Both the position numbers and the translations under genes were made by a program. A stretch of DNA of 32,092 bases from NCBI GenBank assembly GCA_938003745.1, contig CALKXS010000110.1, positions 1 to 32,092 on the forward strand, given 5' to 3'. Source of the stretch: an uncultured Algibacter sp. Its GTDB lineage: Bacteria > Bacteroidota > Bacteroidia > Flavobacteriales > Flavobacteriaceae. The first letter of the stretch is position 1. Each line of letters begins with the position of its first letter. Positions 8,977 to 18,367 of the stretch are shown here, one piece after another. The notes below the pieces were generated by a model. The model was not told the origin of the DNA. It ran no database searches and saw only the letters and a program-made list of their open reading frames with translations.

Positions 8977-9831
8977 TTAAAACCTACCAACAAGTCCAAT
9001 TTTTTTGCCAGAAAAAGAAAAGTTCCATGAAATGAGCTTTTCTCTTTTTGGATAATCATAAGCGTTAGTTTTGAATAAAAAATTATCAATAGAATCTACT
9101 ACAACAATACTTAATACTGTCGCGATTCCTACATCTGTCAACCAATGTGCTCCAGAAAATAGTCTTGAAATAGGAGCGATAGAGCCTATGGTATAAACAC
9201 TTAACTTACTCCAAGGGTTTTTAAATTGTTTAGCTATGGAATGCGCCATTGTCATTGATAAAACGGTATGTCCAGAAGGTAACGAATGAAATCCAGGTTC
9301 TTTAGACCAAAAACGAAATTCTTTACTTTTAATATTTTGACTAGGTCTCGCTCTTCCAAATGTTGTTTTAGCGAGACTTTGAATAACGCCTGTTGTAACA
9401 GATGAAGATATGATCAAAATACTAGTTTTTCTGAGTTTTTCGCTTTTTGTAAATAAGCCAGTACCATAAAGTGCTGCATTTACTATAAAATAAACTTGAG
9501 GTTTACCAAATCTAGTTCCTGCTTCTTGAAAAAAATTAGGCACATGGGGTTCGTTTCTAATGAACATAGCACTAGATTCATCATCAATAGTAGAAAGTAT
9601 TAATGATCCAATTGCAATAGTACCCATAGTAGAAAAGTCCTTTTTCTTCCAATGAAATGGCCTAGTGAATGAGTAACCAATACCCTTTATGCTTTGCTTT
9701 AGATCATACAAAGCCAGTTGGCTTACAGAGCTGGTATCTGAAAGTTTTTCAGTTTTTAATATATTTTGCGCGTTTCCTTTGAGAAAAAGCAATAATACTA
9801 CTATACAAAATAAAAAAATGTTTTTATTCAT
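8977..9831 (-). CDS. PAP2-family phosphatase, membrane or envelope-located
   Basis: The 284-residue protein begins with a hydrophobic leader (residues 5-20, ending GNAQ, a likely signal peptide cleavage site). All three phosphatidic-acid-phosphatase type 2 motifs are present: KTTFGRARP at 155-163, PSGH at 185-188 and SR plus GAHWLTD at 222-233. The catalytic His residues are about 188 and 229. The substrate is probably a lipid phosphate or undecaprenyl pyrophosphate, but sequence alone does not decide. The start codon lies 2 bp after the stop of pheT, so the two are co-transcribed. Confidence 0.87.
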   Translation of the reverse strand: MNKNIFLFCIVVLLLFLKGNAQNILKTEKLSDTSSVSQLALYDLKQSIKGIGYSFTRPFHWKKKDFSTMGTIAIGSLILSTIDDESSAMFIRNEPHVPNFFQEAGTRFGKPQVYFIVNAALYGTGLFTKSEKLRKTSILIISSSVTTGVIQSLAKTTFGRARPSQNIKSKEFRFWSKEPGFHSLPSGHTVLSMTMAHSIAKQFKNPWSKLSVYTIGSIAPISRLFSGAHWLTDVGIATVLSIVVVDSIDNFLFKTNAYDYPKREKLISWNFSFSGKKIGLVGRF

Positions 9832-9833
9832 GT

Positions 9834-12260
9834 TTATCTTAATTCTGCACCAAGTTGTTTTTCAAAATTCTGTTTTAGTTTAGACATTATTTTGTCTATT
9901 TGCTTATCATTAAGTGTTTTATTTTCATCTTGTAAAGTAAAGCTTACAGCATAACTCTTCTTGCCTTTAGGCAAGTTTTTTCCTTGATAAACATCAAAAA
10001 GGCTAACTTTTTTCAATAATTGTTTTTCTGTTTGTTTGGCTATTTTTTTGATAGCATCAAACATAACATCATTATCTAAAAGTAAAGCAAAATCACGTCT
10101 TACCGCAGGGTATTTAGAAATAGGTTTAAATGAAATTTTATTATGTTTAACAATTTCAAGAATATTACCCCAATTGAAATCTGCATATAAAACATCTTGA
10201 GAAATATCGAAATGTTTTAGTACTGATTTTTTTACTAAACCAAAATCAACAATTTTAGTTTTTCCTAAACCTATAGAAATACCTTCACCAAGTAAATCAT
10301 TTTTTATTGAAGACTCATTATATCTTGAAATACCTAAGCGATCTAATATGGCAATAATAACCCCTTTCATGAAAAAGAAATCACTATTCTGACTTGGATT
10401 AGTCCAGCTTTCTGGAGTTTTATTTCCTGTTATAAATAAAGTTAAATGTTTACATTCATCACGTTTGTCACTATAATTATGGTAACTTTTTCCAAACTCA
10501 AATAATCTTAAGTTTTGACGTTTTCTATTTACATTATGTGATATAGCTTCTAGTCCAGAAAATAACATTGATTGTCTTAAAACTGACAAGTCATTACTTA
10601 AAGGATTTAGCATGCTAATATTATGCTCTTCTTTAAGTTGTTCACTTAAGTTAATATAATTAGGGTTTGTTAATGAGTTAGAAAGTATTTCGAAAAATCC
10701 TTGACCAGCTAATTGATCCCCAATTACATTTTGAATTTTATAATCTTCAAAACGAGATGTTCTAGATATTGAAGCGTTTAATTTAGTTGTTGTGGCAATA
10801 TTATTATAACCATAAACACGTAATATTTCTTCAATAATATCAGCTTCACGCTGAACATCGTTTCTATAAGCAGGTACGGTTAAGCCCAAACCTGTTTCGG
10901 TAACATTATTTACTTTTATATCTAAAGACGCTAATATGCGTTTAATTATTTCACGAGGTATTTCTTCTCCAATTAATTTTTCAGCATTTTCAAAGCTTAA
11001 ACGAACTTCAAAATCTTTAATTTTTGTTGGGTATACATCAACAATATCAGAAGTGATTTCTCCTCCAGTAATTTCTTGAATTAATAAAACAGCTCTTTTT
11101 AAAGCGTATTCTGTTAAATTAGGATCGATTCCTCGCTCAAATCTAAACGAAGCATCTGTATTTAAAGCATGACGTTTAGCTGTTTTTCTAACACTTACGG
11201 GATTAAAATAAGCGCTTTCTAAAAATATACTTGTTGTTGTTTCTGAAACTTCTGAATTTAAACCTCCAAAAACACCAGCTATACAAAGTGGTTTTTCAGA
11301 ATCACAAATCATTAAATCATCTTCATGTAATTCACGCTCAATACCATCTAATGTTGTAAATTTTGTTCCAGCATCTAATGTTTTTACTTCAATTTTATTA
11401 TCACTAATTTTTGTAGCATCAAAAGCGTGTAATGGTTGTCCTAGTTCATGTAAAACATAGTTTGTAGCATCAACTATATTATTAACAGGGGTTAATCCAA
11501 TAGCTTTTAATCTATGTTGAATCCATTGAGGAGATTTTTTAACTTTAACCCCAGAAATAGTAACTCCACAATAACGAGGAGCAAGATCTTTATCTTTTAC
11601 ATCTATATCAATTTTAAGTGCTCTGTTCTCTACATGAAATGCACTCACAGAAGGTGTTATAAGCTCTAATTTTATATCTTTTTGAATAAGTCCCGCTCTT
11701 AAATCTCTTGCTGTTCCATAATGACTCATGGCATCTGCTCTATTTGGAGTTAAACCAATTTCAAAAACTTGATCATTTTCAATATCAAAAATATCGGCAG
11801 CAGGAGTTCCTATTTTTAAAGTTTGGTCTAAAACCATGATACCATCATGTGATTTGCCTAAGCCAAGTTCATCTTCGGCACAAATCATTCCATGACTTTC
11901 TTCACCTCTAATTTTTCCTTTTTTAATAGTCCAAGATTCTCCTTCATCAGTATATAATGTTGTACCGATAGTTGCAACTGCTACTTTTTGTCCAGCTTCT
12001 ACATTAGGAGCGCCGCATACAATTTGGATTGCAGATTCACCTCCAATATTTACCGTTGTAACTTTTAATTTATCTGCATTAGGATGCTTTACACAAGTTA
12101 ATACCTCTCCAACTACAACGCCTTCAAGACCTCCTTTTACAGATTGATACTTTTCTAAGCCTTCAACCTCTAAACCTAAATCTGTAAGTAATTCACTTGT
12201 TTGTTCTGGTGTCCAATCAATTTTAATAAACTGTTTCAACCAATTGTATGAAATCTTCAT
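9834..12260 (-). CDS. pheT: Phenylalanine-tRNA ligase beta subunit
   Basis: The 808-residue protein is full length for bacterial PheT. In order it has an N-terminal tRNA-binding OB domain (about 40-150: EGVVVGEVLTCVKHPNADKLKV, then ICAEDELGLG) and the B3/B4 editing domain (FLESAYFNPVSVRKTAKRH, FRFERGIDPN). These are followed by the B5 domain (EEIPREIIKRILASLDIKV, ADIIEEILRVYGYNNI), the catalytic-like core, and a C-terminal anticodon-binding FDX-ACB domain (PISKYPAVRRDFALLLD to the end). With PheS, not in this window, it charges tRNA-Phe and edits Tyr-tRNA-Phe. A perfect promoter lies just upstream, and the PAP2 gene follows 2 bp after the stop. Confidence 0.97.
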   Translation of the reverse strand: MKISYNWLKQFIKIDWTPEQTSELLTDLGLEVEGLEKYQSVKGGLEGVVVGEVLTCVKHPNADKLKVTTVNIGGESAIQIVCGAPNVEAGQKVAVATIGTTLYTDEGESWTIKKGKIRGEESHGMICAEDELGLGKSHDGIMVLDQTLKIGTPAADIFDIENDQVFEIGLTPNRADAMSHYGTARDLRAGLIQKDIKLELITPSVSAFHVENRALKIDIDVKDKDLAPRYCGVTISGVKVKKSPQWIQHRLKAIGLTPVNNIVDATNYVLHELGQPLHAFDATKISDNKIEVKTLDAGTKFTTLDGIERELHEDDLMICDSEKPLCIAGVFGGLNSEVSETTTSIFLESAYFNPVSVRKTAKRHALNTDASFRFERGIDPNLTEYALKRAVLLIQEITGGEITSDIVDVYPTKIKDFEVRLSFENAEKLIGEEIPREIIKRILASLDIKVNNVTETGLGLTVPAYRNDVQREADIIEEILRVYGYNNIATTTKLNASISRTSRFEDYKIQNVIGDQLAGQGFFEILSNSLTNPNYINLSEQLKEEHNISMLNPLSNDLSVLRQSMLFSGLEAISHNVNRKRQNLRLFEFGKSYHNYSDKRDECKHLTLFITGNKTPESWTNPSQNSDFFFMKGVIIAILDRLGISRYNESSIKNDLLGEGISIGLGKTKIVDFGLVKKSVLKHFDISQDVLYADFNWGNILEIVKHNKISFKPISKYPAVRRDFALLLDNDVMFDAIKKIAKQTEKQLLKKVSLFDVYQGKNLPKGKKSYAVSFTLQDENKTLNDKQIDKIMSKLKQNFEKQLGAELR

Positions 12261-12283
12261 AAATCTTTTCCTATTTAAGGCTG

Positions 12284-12313
12284 CAAAGATAAAATATTGT
12301 ATTCAGCATTCAA
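12284..12313 (-). promoter_or_regulatory. Promoter of pheT
   Basis: On the minus strand, TTG (12311-12313) is separated by 19 bases from TATCTTTG (12284-12291). This is an exact match to the Bacteroidota consensus. It lies 24 bp upstream of the pheT start codon. Confidence 0.85.
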
Positions 12314-12370
12314 ATAAAGCAACGCAATTTGTGCGATATAAATTGCATGTTATTTTTAGCTAAGGTTTTT

Positions 12371-12393
12371 CTGTTAATTATGTTAATTAACAG
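12371..12393. repeat. Perfect 9-bp inverted repeat in the pheT-miaE gap
   Basis: CTGTTAATT (12371-12379) and AATTAACAG (12385-12393) form a perfect stem around a 5-base loop. No T run follows. The 278-bp gap (12261-12538) holds the pheT promoter, this hairpin and the hairpin at 12511-12540. I see no convincing gene in it. Confidence 0.4.
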
Positions 12394-12510
12394 AGTTAAG
12401 TGTTTCTTTAATAAAACAATAACAGAGCTGTGTTTGTTTTATTTTTACTTTGAAGAGATTAAAAAATATTATTTATATAGTACAAAAGAATACATCAATC
12501 ATTTATGTGT

Positions 12511-12540
12511 AAAGCTCAGCCAGTTTGGTTGGGCTTTTTT
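12511..12540 (+). terminator. Terminator-like hairpin at the end of the MiaE-like gene
   Basis: AAGCTCAGCC pairs with GGTTGGGCTT (10 bp with two G-U wobbles) and is followed by TTTTTT on the plus strand. No plus-strand gene lies upstream, since pheT reads the other way. It overlaps the stop of the minus-strand gene ending at 12539. On that strand the tail after the stem is only weakly T-rich, so the direction of use is uncertain. Confidence 0.6.
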
Positions 12541-13120
12541 AACCATGAATAGTTTCAGATTTTCCGTAGTTCTGGATGACTTCTGCTTCAAAATCTACCA
12601 ATTCTTGCCAACGTTTATCTATGTCAATATTTTTACCGTATTTTCTTGCAAATCCAATAAAAGTGGTGTAATGTCCAGCTTCACTAATCATTAAATCATG
12701 ATAAAATTTAGAAAGCTCTTTATCTTGTATTTTTTCTGACAATAACTTAAAACGTTCACAACTTCTAGCTTCAATCATTGCAGAAAACAAAAGTCTGTCT
12801 ACCATAGATTTACGCTTACTTCCTCCTTTGTTCATGAACTTATAAAGTTCATTAACGTAGCTGTCTTTACGTTCTCGACCTAATGTAAAACCTCTTCTCT
12901 TAATAATGTCATGCACCATTTGAAAATGTTCCAACTCTTCTTGAGCTAAAAGTAGCAGGTCTGTAACCAGATCTTCATGTTCAGAATTAAGAGTGATTAT
13001 TGTTATAGCATTTGTTGCTGCTTTTTGCTCACACCAAGCATGATCTGTTAAAATCTCTTCAATATTTGATTCTACAATATTTACCCATCTAGGGTCTGTT
13101 GCTAATTTTAATCCTAACAT
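12539..13120 (-). CDS. miaE: tRNA-(ms2io6A)-hydroxylase, MiaE-like
   Basis: The 193-residue protein has a ferritin-like four-helix diiron fold. Carboxylate and histidine ligands are visible in EEILTDHAWCEQKAA, EELEHFQMVHDI, MIEARSCERF and EAGHYTTF, the paired E and ExxH pattern of the MiaE family. Members hydroxylate the isopentenyl group of the modified A37 in tRNA using oxygen. Length and start (MLGLKLATDPRW) are usual for Bacteroidota homologues. A -7 box TACTTTTG lies 18 bp upstream of the start. The next gene upstream on the same strand is recG, about 50 bp away. Confidence 0.9.
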   Translation of the reverse strand: MLGLKLATDPRWVNIVESNIEEILTDHAWCEQKAATNAITIITLNSEHEDLVTDLLLLAQEELEHFQMVHDIIKRRGFTLGRERKDSYVNELYKFMNKGGSKRKSMVDRLLFSAMIEARSCERFKLLSEKIQDKELSKFYHDLMISEAGHYTTFIGFARKYGKNIDIDKRWQELVDFEAEVIQNYGKSETIHG

Positions 13121-13138
13121 GCTGTATTATTTTTTTTG

Positions 13139-13146
13139 CAAAAGTA
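13139..13146 (-). promoter_or_regulatory. -7 box for miaE
   Basis: TACTTTTG on the minus strand fits TAnnTTTG. A TTTC triplet-like element occurs about 20 bp upstream in place of the TTG box. It lies in the 51-bp gap between recG and miaE. Confidence 0.55.
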
Positions 13147-13171
13147 ATTATTATGATTGTTGAAGTGAAAC

Positions 13172-15274
13172 TTAACTAATATAATTCCAAATATTCTTGT
13201 ATTTACCTAGAGATCTATAAGTTTCAAGAATAGCGCTATTGTCTGGATGTCCAAGCGATGGATTTTCTTTTAGTATTTTTTTAGCCTGATGTCTTGCGTG
13301 TTGTAAAATGTCATTATCTTTAATAATGTCTGCTATTTTAAGGTTTAAAACCCCACTTTGTTGGGTTCCCATAATATCTCCAGGACCACGTAATCTTAAA
13401 TCAACTTCGGCTATTTCAAAACCATCACTAGTTCTGACCATGGTTTCTAATCGAGTTTTACTATTGCTACTTAATTTATGACTTGTCATTAAAATGCAAT
13501 AGCTCTGTTCGGCACCACGACCAACACGCCCACGTAATTGATGTAGCTGCGATAAACCAAACCGTTCTGCACTTTCAATAATCATAACTGAGGCATTAGG
13601 TACATTTACACCAACCTCAATAACAGTTGTAGCTACCATAATTTGTGTTTCTCCTTTTATAAAGCGTTGCATTTCAAATTCTTTATCGGCAGGTTTCATT
13701 TTTCCATGCACTATAGATATTTGATAATCTGGCATAGGGAAGTCTCTTGATAAACTTTCGTAGCCATCCATTAAATCTTTATAATCCATGGAGGCGTTTT
13801 CTTTTATTAGTGGATAAACAACATAAACCTGTCTACCTTTTGCTATTTCATCTCTAATAAATTTAAAAACCATTAAACGATTAGCATCATATCTATGAAC
13901 TGTTTTTATAGCTTGTCTACCTGGTGGTAATTCATCTATAACAGATATGTCTAAATCTCCATAAACAGACATGGCTAAAGTTCTAGGAATTGGTGTTGCA
14001 GTCATGACTAAAACATGGGGAGGTGACGTGTTTTTTTTCCATAATTTACTACGTTGTGCCACTCCAAAACGATGCTGTTCATCAATTATAGCGAGTCCCA
14101 AATTTTTGAATTTCACCTTGTCTTCTAGTAGTGCATGAGTGCCAATTAAGATGTTTAATTCGCCATTCTCTAAAGCTTCATGAATTTGTTTCCTCTTTGA
14201 AGTTTTAGTTGATCCTGTTAAAATTTCAATTTTGATATTCAGTTCTTTACATAATTCAAAAAGGCCGTTATAGTGTTGGACTGACAAAATTTCAGTAGGA
14301 GCCATTAAGCAAGCTTGAAAATCATTGTCAAGTGCTATTAACATTGACATGAGTGCGACTATAGTTTTACCAGATCCTACATCGCCTTGTAAAAGACGGT
14401 TCATTTGTGCGTTACTTCCTAAATCAGATCGTATTTCTTTTAAAACACGTTTTTGTGCACCAGTTAATTCGAAGGGTAAATGACCTTTGAAAAAGGTGTT
14501 AAAATAATCTCCAACTTTATCAAAAGAAAAGCCTTTTATTTTAGATTTATGAATAAGATTTTTTAAAATTAATTGTAATTGAATATAAAATAATTCTTCA
14601 AATTTTAATCGAAATTGGGCACGCGCAAGTAGTTCTTGATTTTTTGGGAAATGAATATTTAATAGTGCACTACTTTTATTAATAAGTTTCAATTCCGTTA
14701 GCAAATTATCATTTAAAGTTTCCACAAATTTTCCATTAGACTCAATAAAAATTTGCTGAATTATTTTTATTATCATCTTATTGGTGATGCCTCTTGCAGA
14801 TAATTTTTCTGTAGATGGATAAATGGGTTGCATTGCAGAACTAATGTTTGCTTTATGAGCGTCTACAGTTTCAATATCTGGATGTGGCATACTAAATTTA
14901 CCACTAAACCAGTTTATTTTTCCAAAAATAACATAAGGCAAGTTCTGTTTAAGGTTCTCTCTAATCCATTTTTGCCCTCTAAACCAGACTAACTCTATAG
15001 TTCCTGTTTCATCTTGAAATGTTGCTACAAGCCGTTTTCCTCGTTTTTGAGTAACTTCCTTAAACCCTGTTATCTTACCAGTTATTTGAACTTCTGATGT
15101 ATTGCGTTGTAATTGATTTATTTTATAATAGTGTGTTTTATCTATATATCTATTTGGAAATAAATTAATTAGATCTTGATAAGTATGTATGCCTAATTCC
15201 TTACGTAACAAATCGGCACGATTTGAACCTACGCCTTTGAGGTAATCTATGGGAGTTTGAAGGTTAACAGACAT
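13172..15274 (-). CDS. recG: ATP-dependent DNA helicase RecG
   Basis: The 700-residue protein has the full RecG architecture. The N-terminal part holds the wedge/OB domain that binds branched DNA (ITGKITGFKEVTQKRGKRLVATFQDE). Two helicase domains follow, with Walker A GDVGSGKT, the DEQH box in IDEQHRFGVAQRSK, MTATPIPRT, VVYPLIKE, ATTVIEVGVNVPNA and the RGRVGRG arginine-finger motif. The C-terminal RecG tail (DLRLRGPGDIMGTQQSG) is present. It remodels stalled replication forks and Holliday junctions. It is divergent from the M1 peptidase gene across a 108-bp gap. A TAAATTCG box like the one before tal lies about 15 bp upstream of its start. Confidence 0.96.
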   Translation of the reverse strand: MSVNLQTPIDYLKGVGSNRADLLRKELGIHTYQDLINLFPNRYIDKTHYYKINQLQRNTSEVQITGKITGFKEVTQKRGKRLVATFQDETGTIELVWFRGQKWIRENLKQNLPYVIFGKINWFSGKFSMPHPDIETVDAHKANISSAMQPIYPSTEKLSARGITNKMIIKIIQQIFIESNGKFVETLNDNLLTELKLINKSSALLNIHFPKNQELLARAQFRLKFEELFYIQLQLILKNLIHKSKIKGFSFDKVGDYFNTFFKGHLPFELTGAQKRVLKEIRSDLGSNAQMNRLLQGDVGSGKTIVALMSMLIALDNDFQACLMAPTEILSVQHYNGLFELCKELNIKIEILTGSTKTSKRKQIHEALENGELNILIGTHALLEDKVKFKNLGLAIIDEQHRFGVAQRSKLWKKNTSPPHVLVMTATPIPRTLAMSVYGDLDISVIDELPPGRQAIKTVHRYDANRLMVFKFIRDEIAKGRQVYVVYPLIKENASMDYKDLMDGYESLSRDFPMPDYQISIVHGKMKPADKEFEMQRFIKGETQIMVATTVIEVGVNVPNASVMIIESAERFGLSQLHQLRGRVGRGAEQSYCILMTSHKLSSNSKTRLETMVRTSDGFEIAEVDLRLRGPGDIMGTQQSGVLNLKIADIIKDNDILQHARHQAKKILKENPSLGHPDNSAILETYRSLGKYKNIWNYIS

Positions 15275-15382
15275 AAAAGCGAATTTAATTAATTCTTATG
15301 AATAAGAGAATCTTATCATATTGGAACTTTTAAAATTCTTTTTAAAGTAGTACTTTAGTAAGATACTTGTTAGCTTTTTACT

Positions 15383-17413
15383 ATGAAGAATATTGTATTT
15401 TTTGTCTTTTTTTGTGTTGTTTCAACTGGAGTATCTCAACAAACAGAATATGTTGATTTTAAAACAGCTAAAGCAAATATTGTATTTGGCGATTTAAAAG
15501 AAAACGAGGTTAAAGGGTTTGTCACCTATAGTTTTAATGTTTTAAAAGATGTGGATTCTATTTTCATTGATGGAAAGCATATGAAGTTTTCTAATGTTGC
15601 CTTAAATGAATTAATGCAATATGTAGATACTAATCATTTTAATGTAAATTATAAGAATGACTCAAATGCGTTTATTGTTTATAATACATTTAAAAAAGGT
15701 GAATGTTATGAATTGAAGTTTAACTATTCAGTAAGTCCTAAAAAAGCCATATATTTTATTGATTGGAATGTTGAAGATGGTAGTAAGCAAGTTTGGACGC
15801 AAGGGCAAGGTAAGTATACAAGTAATTGGATGCCTTCTATTGATGATATGAATGATAAGATTGAATTTGATTTAGCAATAGCTTTTAATAAGGATTATGA
15901 AGTTGTTGCGAATGGTAATCTTGTAAAGAAAGAGGAAAGCAAGAAAGCTAATATTTGGTATTACGACATGCAAAAACCAATGTCAAGTTATTTATTAGCC
16001 ATGGCTATTGGGAAATACAATAAAAAAGTTGAATATTCTAATACGGGAATTCCTCTAGAAATGTATTATTACCCAGAAGATTCCCTAAAAGTAGAGCCAA
16101 CGTATCGTTATACAAAACGCATATTTGATTTTTTAGAAGAAGAAATAGGTGTTCCGTATCCGTGGCAAAACTACAAACAAGTGCCGGTAAAAGATTTTTT
16201 GTATGCTGGTATGGAAAATACAAGTGCCACTATTTTTTCAGATACATTTGTAGTTGATTCTATTGCTTTTGTAGATAAAAATTATGTTAACGTAAATGCT
16301 CATGAGTTAGCACATCAATGGTTTGGAGATCTAGTTACAGAAACATCAGGAACTCATCATTGGCTTCAGGAAGGTTTTGCTACATATTATGCACTATTAG
16401 CAGAACGTGAGGTTTTTGGAGAAGACTATTATTACTGGAGACTTTATGAATATACGAAAGAATTGTTAGAGCAAGATAAAGCAGGAGGAAGCACCTCTCT
16501 TTTAGATCCAAAATCAAGTAGCATTACATTTTATAAAAAAGGTGCATGGGTATTGCATGTGTTACGAGAAAAAGTAGGCGATAAAGTTTTTAAGGAAGGA
16601 GTAAAGAATTATTTATTAAAGTATCAATTTAAAAATGTAAAGACTGATGATTTTATTAAAGAAATGCAAATAACTAGCGGTTTTGATTTAAGTGATTTTG
16701 TAGAAAAATGGTTAAAAAATGATAAGTTTCAAAATGAAGAATGCTTGATGTTCTTAAAAAATGATTCAGAAGAGGTAAATGAGTTAATTCAATTAAATGA
16801 GGAATTGATATTCTCGTCAGATTCTTTAAAAATTAGTGCTAATCATTATTTTGAAAAAGCAAAAAGCTTAAGAGTTAAATCTTATTTTTTATCTAAAGAA
16901 GTGATAAAGTACTTAAATCATAATAGTATTAGTGAGGTTTTATCTTCAAAAGATATAAAACATCGTCAAGCTATAGCTCAATCTGTATCAAAAATACCTT
17001 TAGAATTAAAAGAAGATTATGAAACACTTTTAGATGACAAATCCTATGCAACCATTGAGGCCGCTTTGTTTGGGTTATGGAATAATTTCCCAAAGGAGCA
17101 AAATACGTATTTAAAAAAAACCAAAGGCGTCATTGGGTTTAATGATAAAAACATAAGAACTCTTTGGTTAACTCTAGCTTTAATAAGTGATGATTTTGAA
17201 CCTGAGAATAGTGAAATATATTTTAAAGAGTTAGAAAGTTATACAAGCTCTAAATTTAGTTTTGAAATTCGTCAAAACGCATTTAGCTATTTAACATGGA
17301 TTAGTTCATGCGAGAATGAATGTAAAGAAAACTTAGAGCAAGCATCAAAACATCATAATTGGAGGTTTTCAAAGTTTGCTAAAGAGCTTTTAAAAGTGAA
17401 AAGTAAAATTTAA
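15383..17413 (+). CDS. M1-family zinc aminopeptidase, secreted
   Basis: The 676-residue protein has an N-terminal signal peptide (residues 1-18, cleaved near GVSQQ). The M1 N-terminal beta domain includes WTQGQGKYTSNWMPSIDD. The substrate-binding motif appears as AGMEN near residue 276. The zinc site HELAH (307-311) is followed after 18 residues by Glu330 (LQEGFA), the complete HExxH-x18-E gluzincin signature. The long C-terminal helical region (from about 460) is more divergent. It likely trims peptides in the periplasm or outside the cell. The patatin-like gene follows 30 bp downstream, so the two are probably co-transcribed. Confidence 0.92.
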   Translation: MKNIVFFVFFCVVSTGVSQQTEYVDFKTAKANIVFGDLKENEVKGFVTYSFNVLKDVDSIFIDGKHMKFSNVALNELMQYVDTNHFNVNYKNDSNAFIVYNTFKKGECYELKFNYSVSPKKAIYFIDWNVEDGSKQVWTQGQGKYTSNWMPSIDDMNDKIEFDLAIAFNKDYEVVANGNLVKKEESKKANIWYYDMQKPMSSYLLAMAIGKYNKKVEYSNTGIPLEMYYYPEDSLKVEPTYRYTKRIFDFLEEEIGVPYPWQNYKQVPVKDFLYAGMENTSATIFSDTFVVDSIAFVDKNYVNVNAHELAHQWFGDLVTETSGTHHWLQEGFATYYALLAEREVFGEDYYYWRLYEYTKELLEQDKAGGSTSLLDPKSSSITFYKKGAWVLHVLREKVGDKVFKEGVKNYLLKYQFKNVKTDDFIKEMQITSGFDLSDFVEKWLKNDKFQNEECLMFLKNDSEEVNELIQLNEELIFSSDSLKISANHYFEKAKSLRVKSYFLSKEVIKYLNHNSISEVLSSKDIKHRQAIAQSVSKIPLELKEDYETLLDDKSYATIEAALFGLWNNFPKEQNTYLKKTKGVIGFNDKNIRTLWLTLALISDDFEPENSEIYFKELESYTSSKFSFEIRQNAFSYLTWISSCENECKENLEQASKHHNWRFSKFAKELLKVKSKI

Positions 17414-17443
17414 GTTGTTATATTTACAAATAAAAATTCAATA

Positions 17444-18367
17444 TTGAAGGCATTAGTAATTTCAGGCGGAGGAAGTAAAGGCGCATATGCAGGTGGTGTT
17501 GCACAATACCTAATTCAGCAAAAAAAGAAGGACTACGATATGTACTTAGGTACATCTACAGGGAGTTTGCTTGTCCCGCACTTAGCATTAGGAAAGCTTG
17601 ATAAACTGTATCATGTTTTTACTAATGTAAAGCAAAATAATATTTTTAGTGTTAGCCCATTTATCCAGCGAAAAAAAGGAAATAGGGAGTATGTTTCTAT
17701 TAATTTCTTAACCACGCTTTTTCAATTTATAAAGCGAAAAAGAACATTTGGTGAGAGTAAAGCTCTAAAACGATATTTAAAGAAGAACTTTACTGAAGAA
17801 GAATATAATAGAATAAGAGCAACCAAAGAAGATGTTGTTGTAACGGTCTCAAATTTATCAAAAAACCGTATTGAATATAAGTCTATTAAAGATTATTCAT
17901 ATGAAGAATTTTGCAATTGGATATGGATTTCTTGTAACTATATTCCATTTATGTCATTAGCAAAAGTAGATGGTTATGAATATGCTGATGGTGCTTTTGG
18001 TTGTGTGGTACCAATAAGAGAAGCTATTTTGAGAGGAGCTACAGAAATAGATGCAGTTATTTTAGAATCTGAAAATATGCAATACAATAAAGTATTGGGG
18101 AAAAACCCATTTTCACTAATGCTAAATCTGTTTGGGCACTTATTAAATCAGGTGGAACAAAGTGATATAGCTATAGGTAAGCTTGCAGCAAAAAATAAAG
18201 ATGTTAAACTAAATTTATATTATACACCATCTAGATTAACTGAGAATTCATTAATATTTAATAAGAAGCTTATGTTGTCTTGGTGGACACAAGGGTATAA
18301 TTATGCTGAAAATAAATTTAAAAATGAATCTAACGAGTTGCGTATAAAAGAACTACCAAAGATCTGA
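17444..18367 (+). CDS. Patatin-like phospholipase
   Basis: The protein starts at a TTG codon, chosen because the first residues MKALVISGGGSKGAYAGG form the family's N-terminal strand and oxyanion loop (GGGSKG, 8-13). The catalytic dyad is Ser38 in GTSTGS and Asp182 in DGAFG. The 307-residue length fits a single patatin domain with a short C-terminal tail. It has no signal peptide, so it is probably a cytoplasmic or peripheral lipid acyl hydrolase. Its last 15 bp overlap the 3' end of the convergent gene at 18353-18874. Confidence 0.88.
   Translation: MKALVISGGGSKGAYAGGVAQYLIQQKKKDYDMYLGTSTGSLLVPHLALGKLDKLYHVFTNVKQNNIFSVSPFIQRKKGNREYVSINFLTTLFQFIKRKRTFGESKALKRYLKKNFTEEEYNRIRATKEDVVVTVSNLSKNRIEYKSIKDYSYEEFCNWIWISCNYIPFMSLAKVDGYEYADGAFGCVVPIREAILRGATEIDAVILESENMQYNKVLGKNPFSLMLNLFGHLLNQVEQSDIAIGKLAAKNKDVKLNLYYTPSRLTENSLIFNKKLMLSWWTQGYNYAENKFKNESNELRIKELPKI

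Noticed and set aside
12329-12694. A 121-codon plus-strand frame across the pheT-miaE gap
   Set aside because: Its second half is antisense to the well-supported MiaE-like gene, it runs through the terminator hairpin and its residues look like translated AT-rich noncoding DNA.
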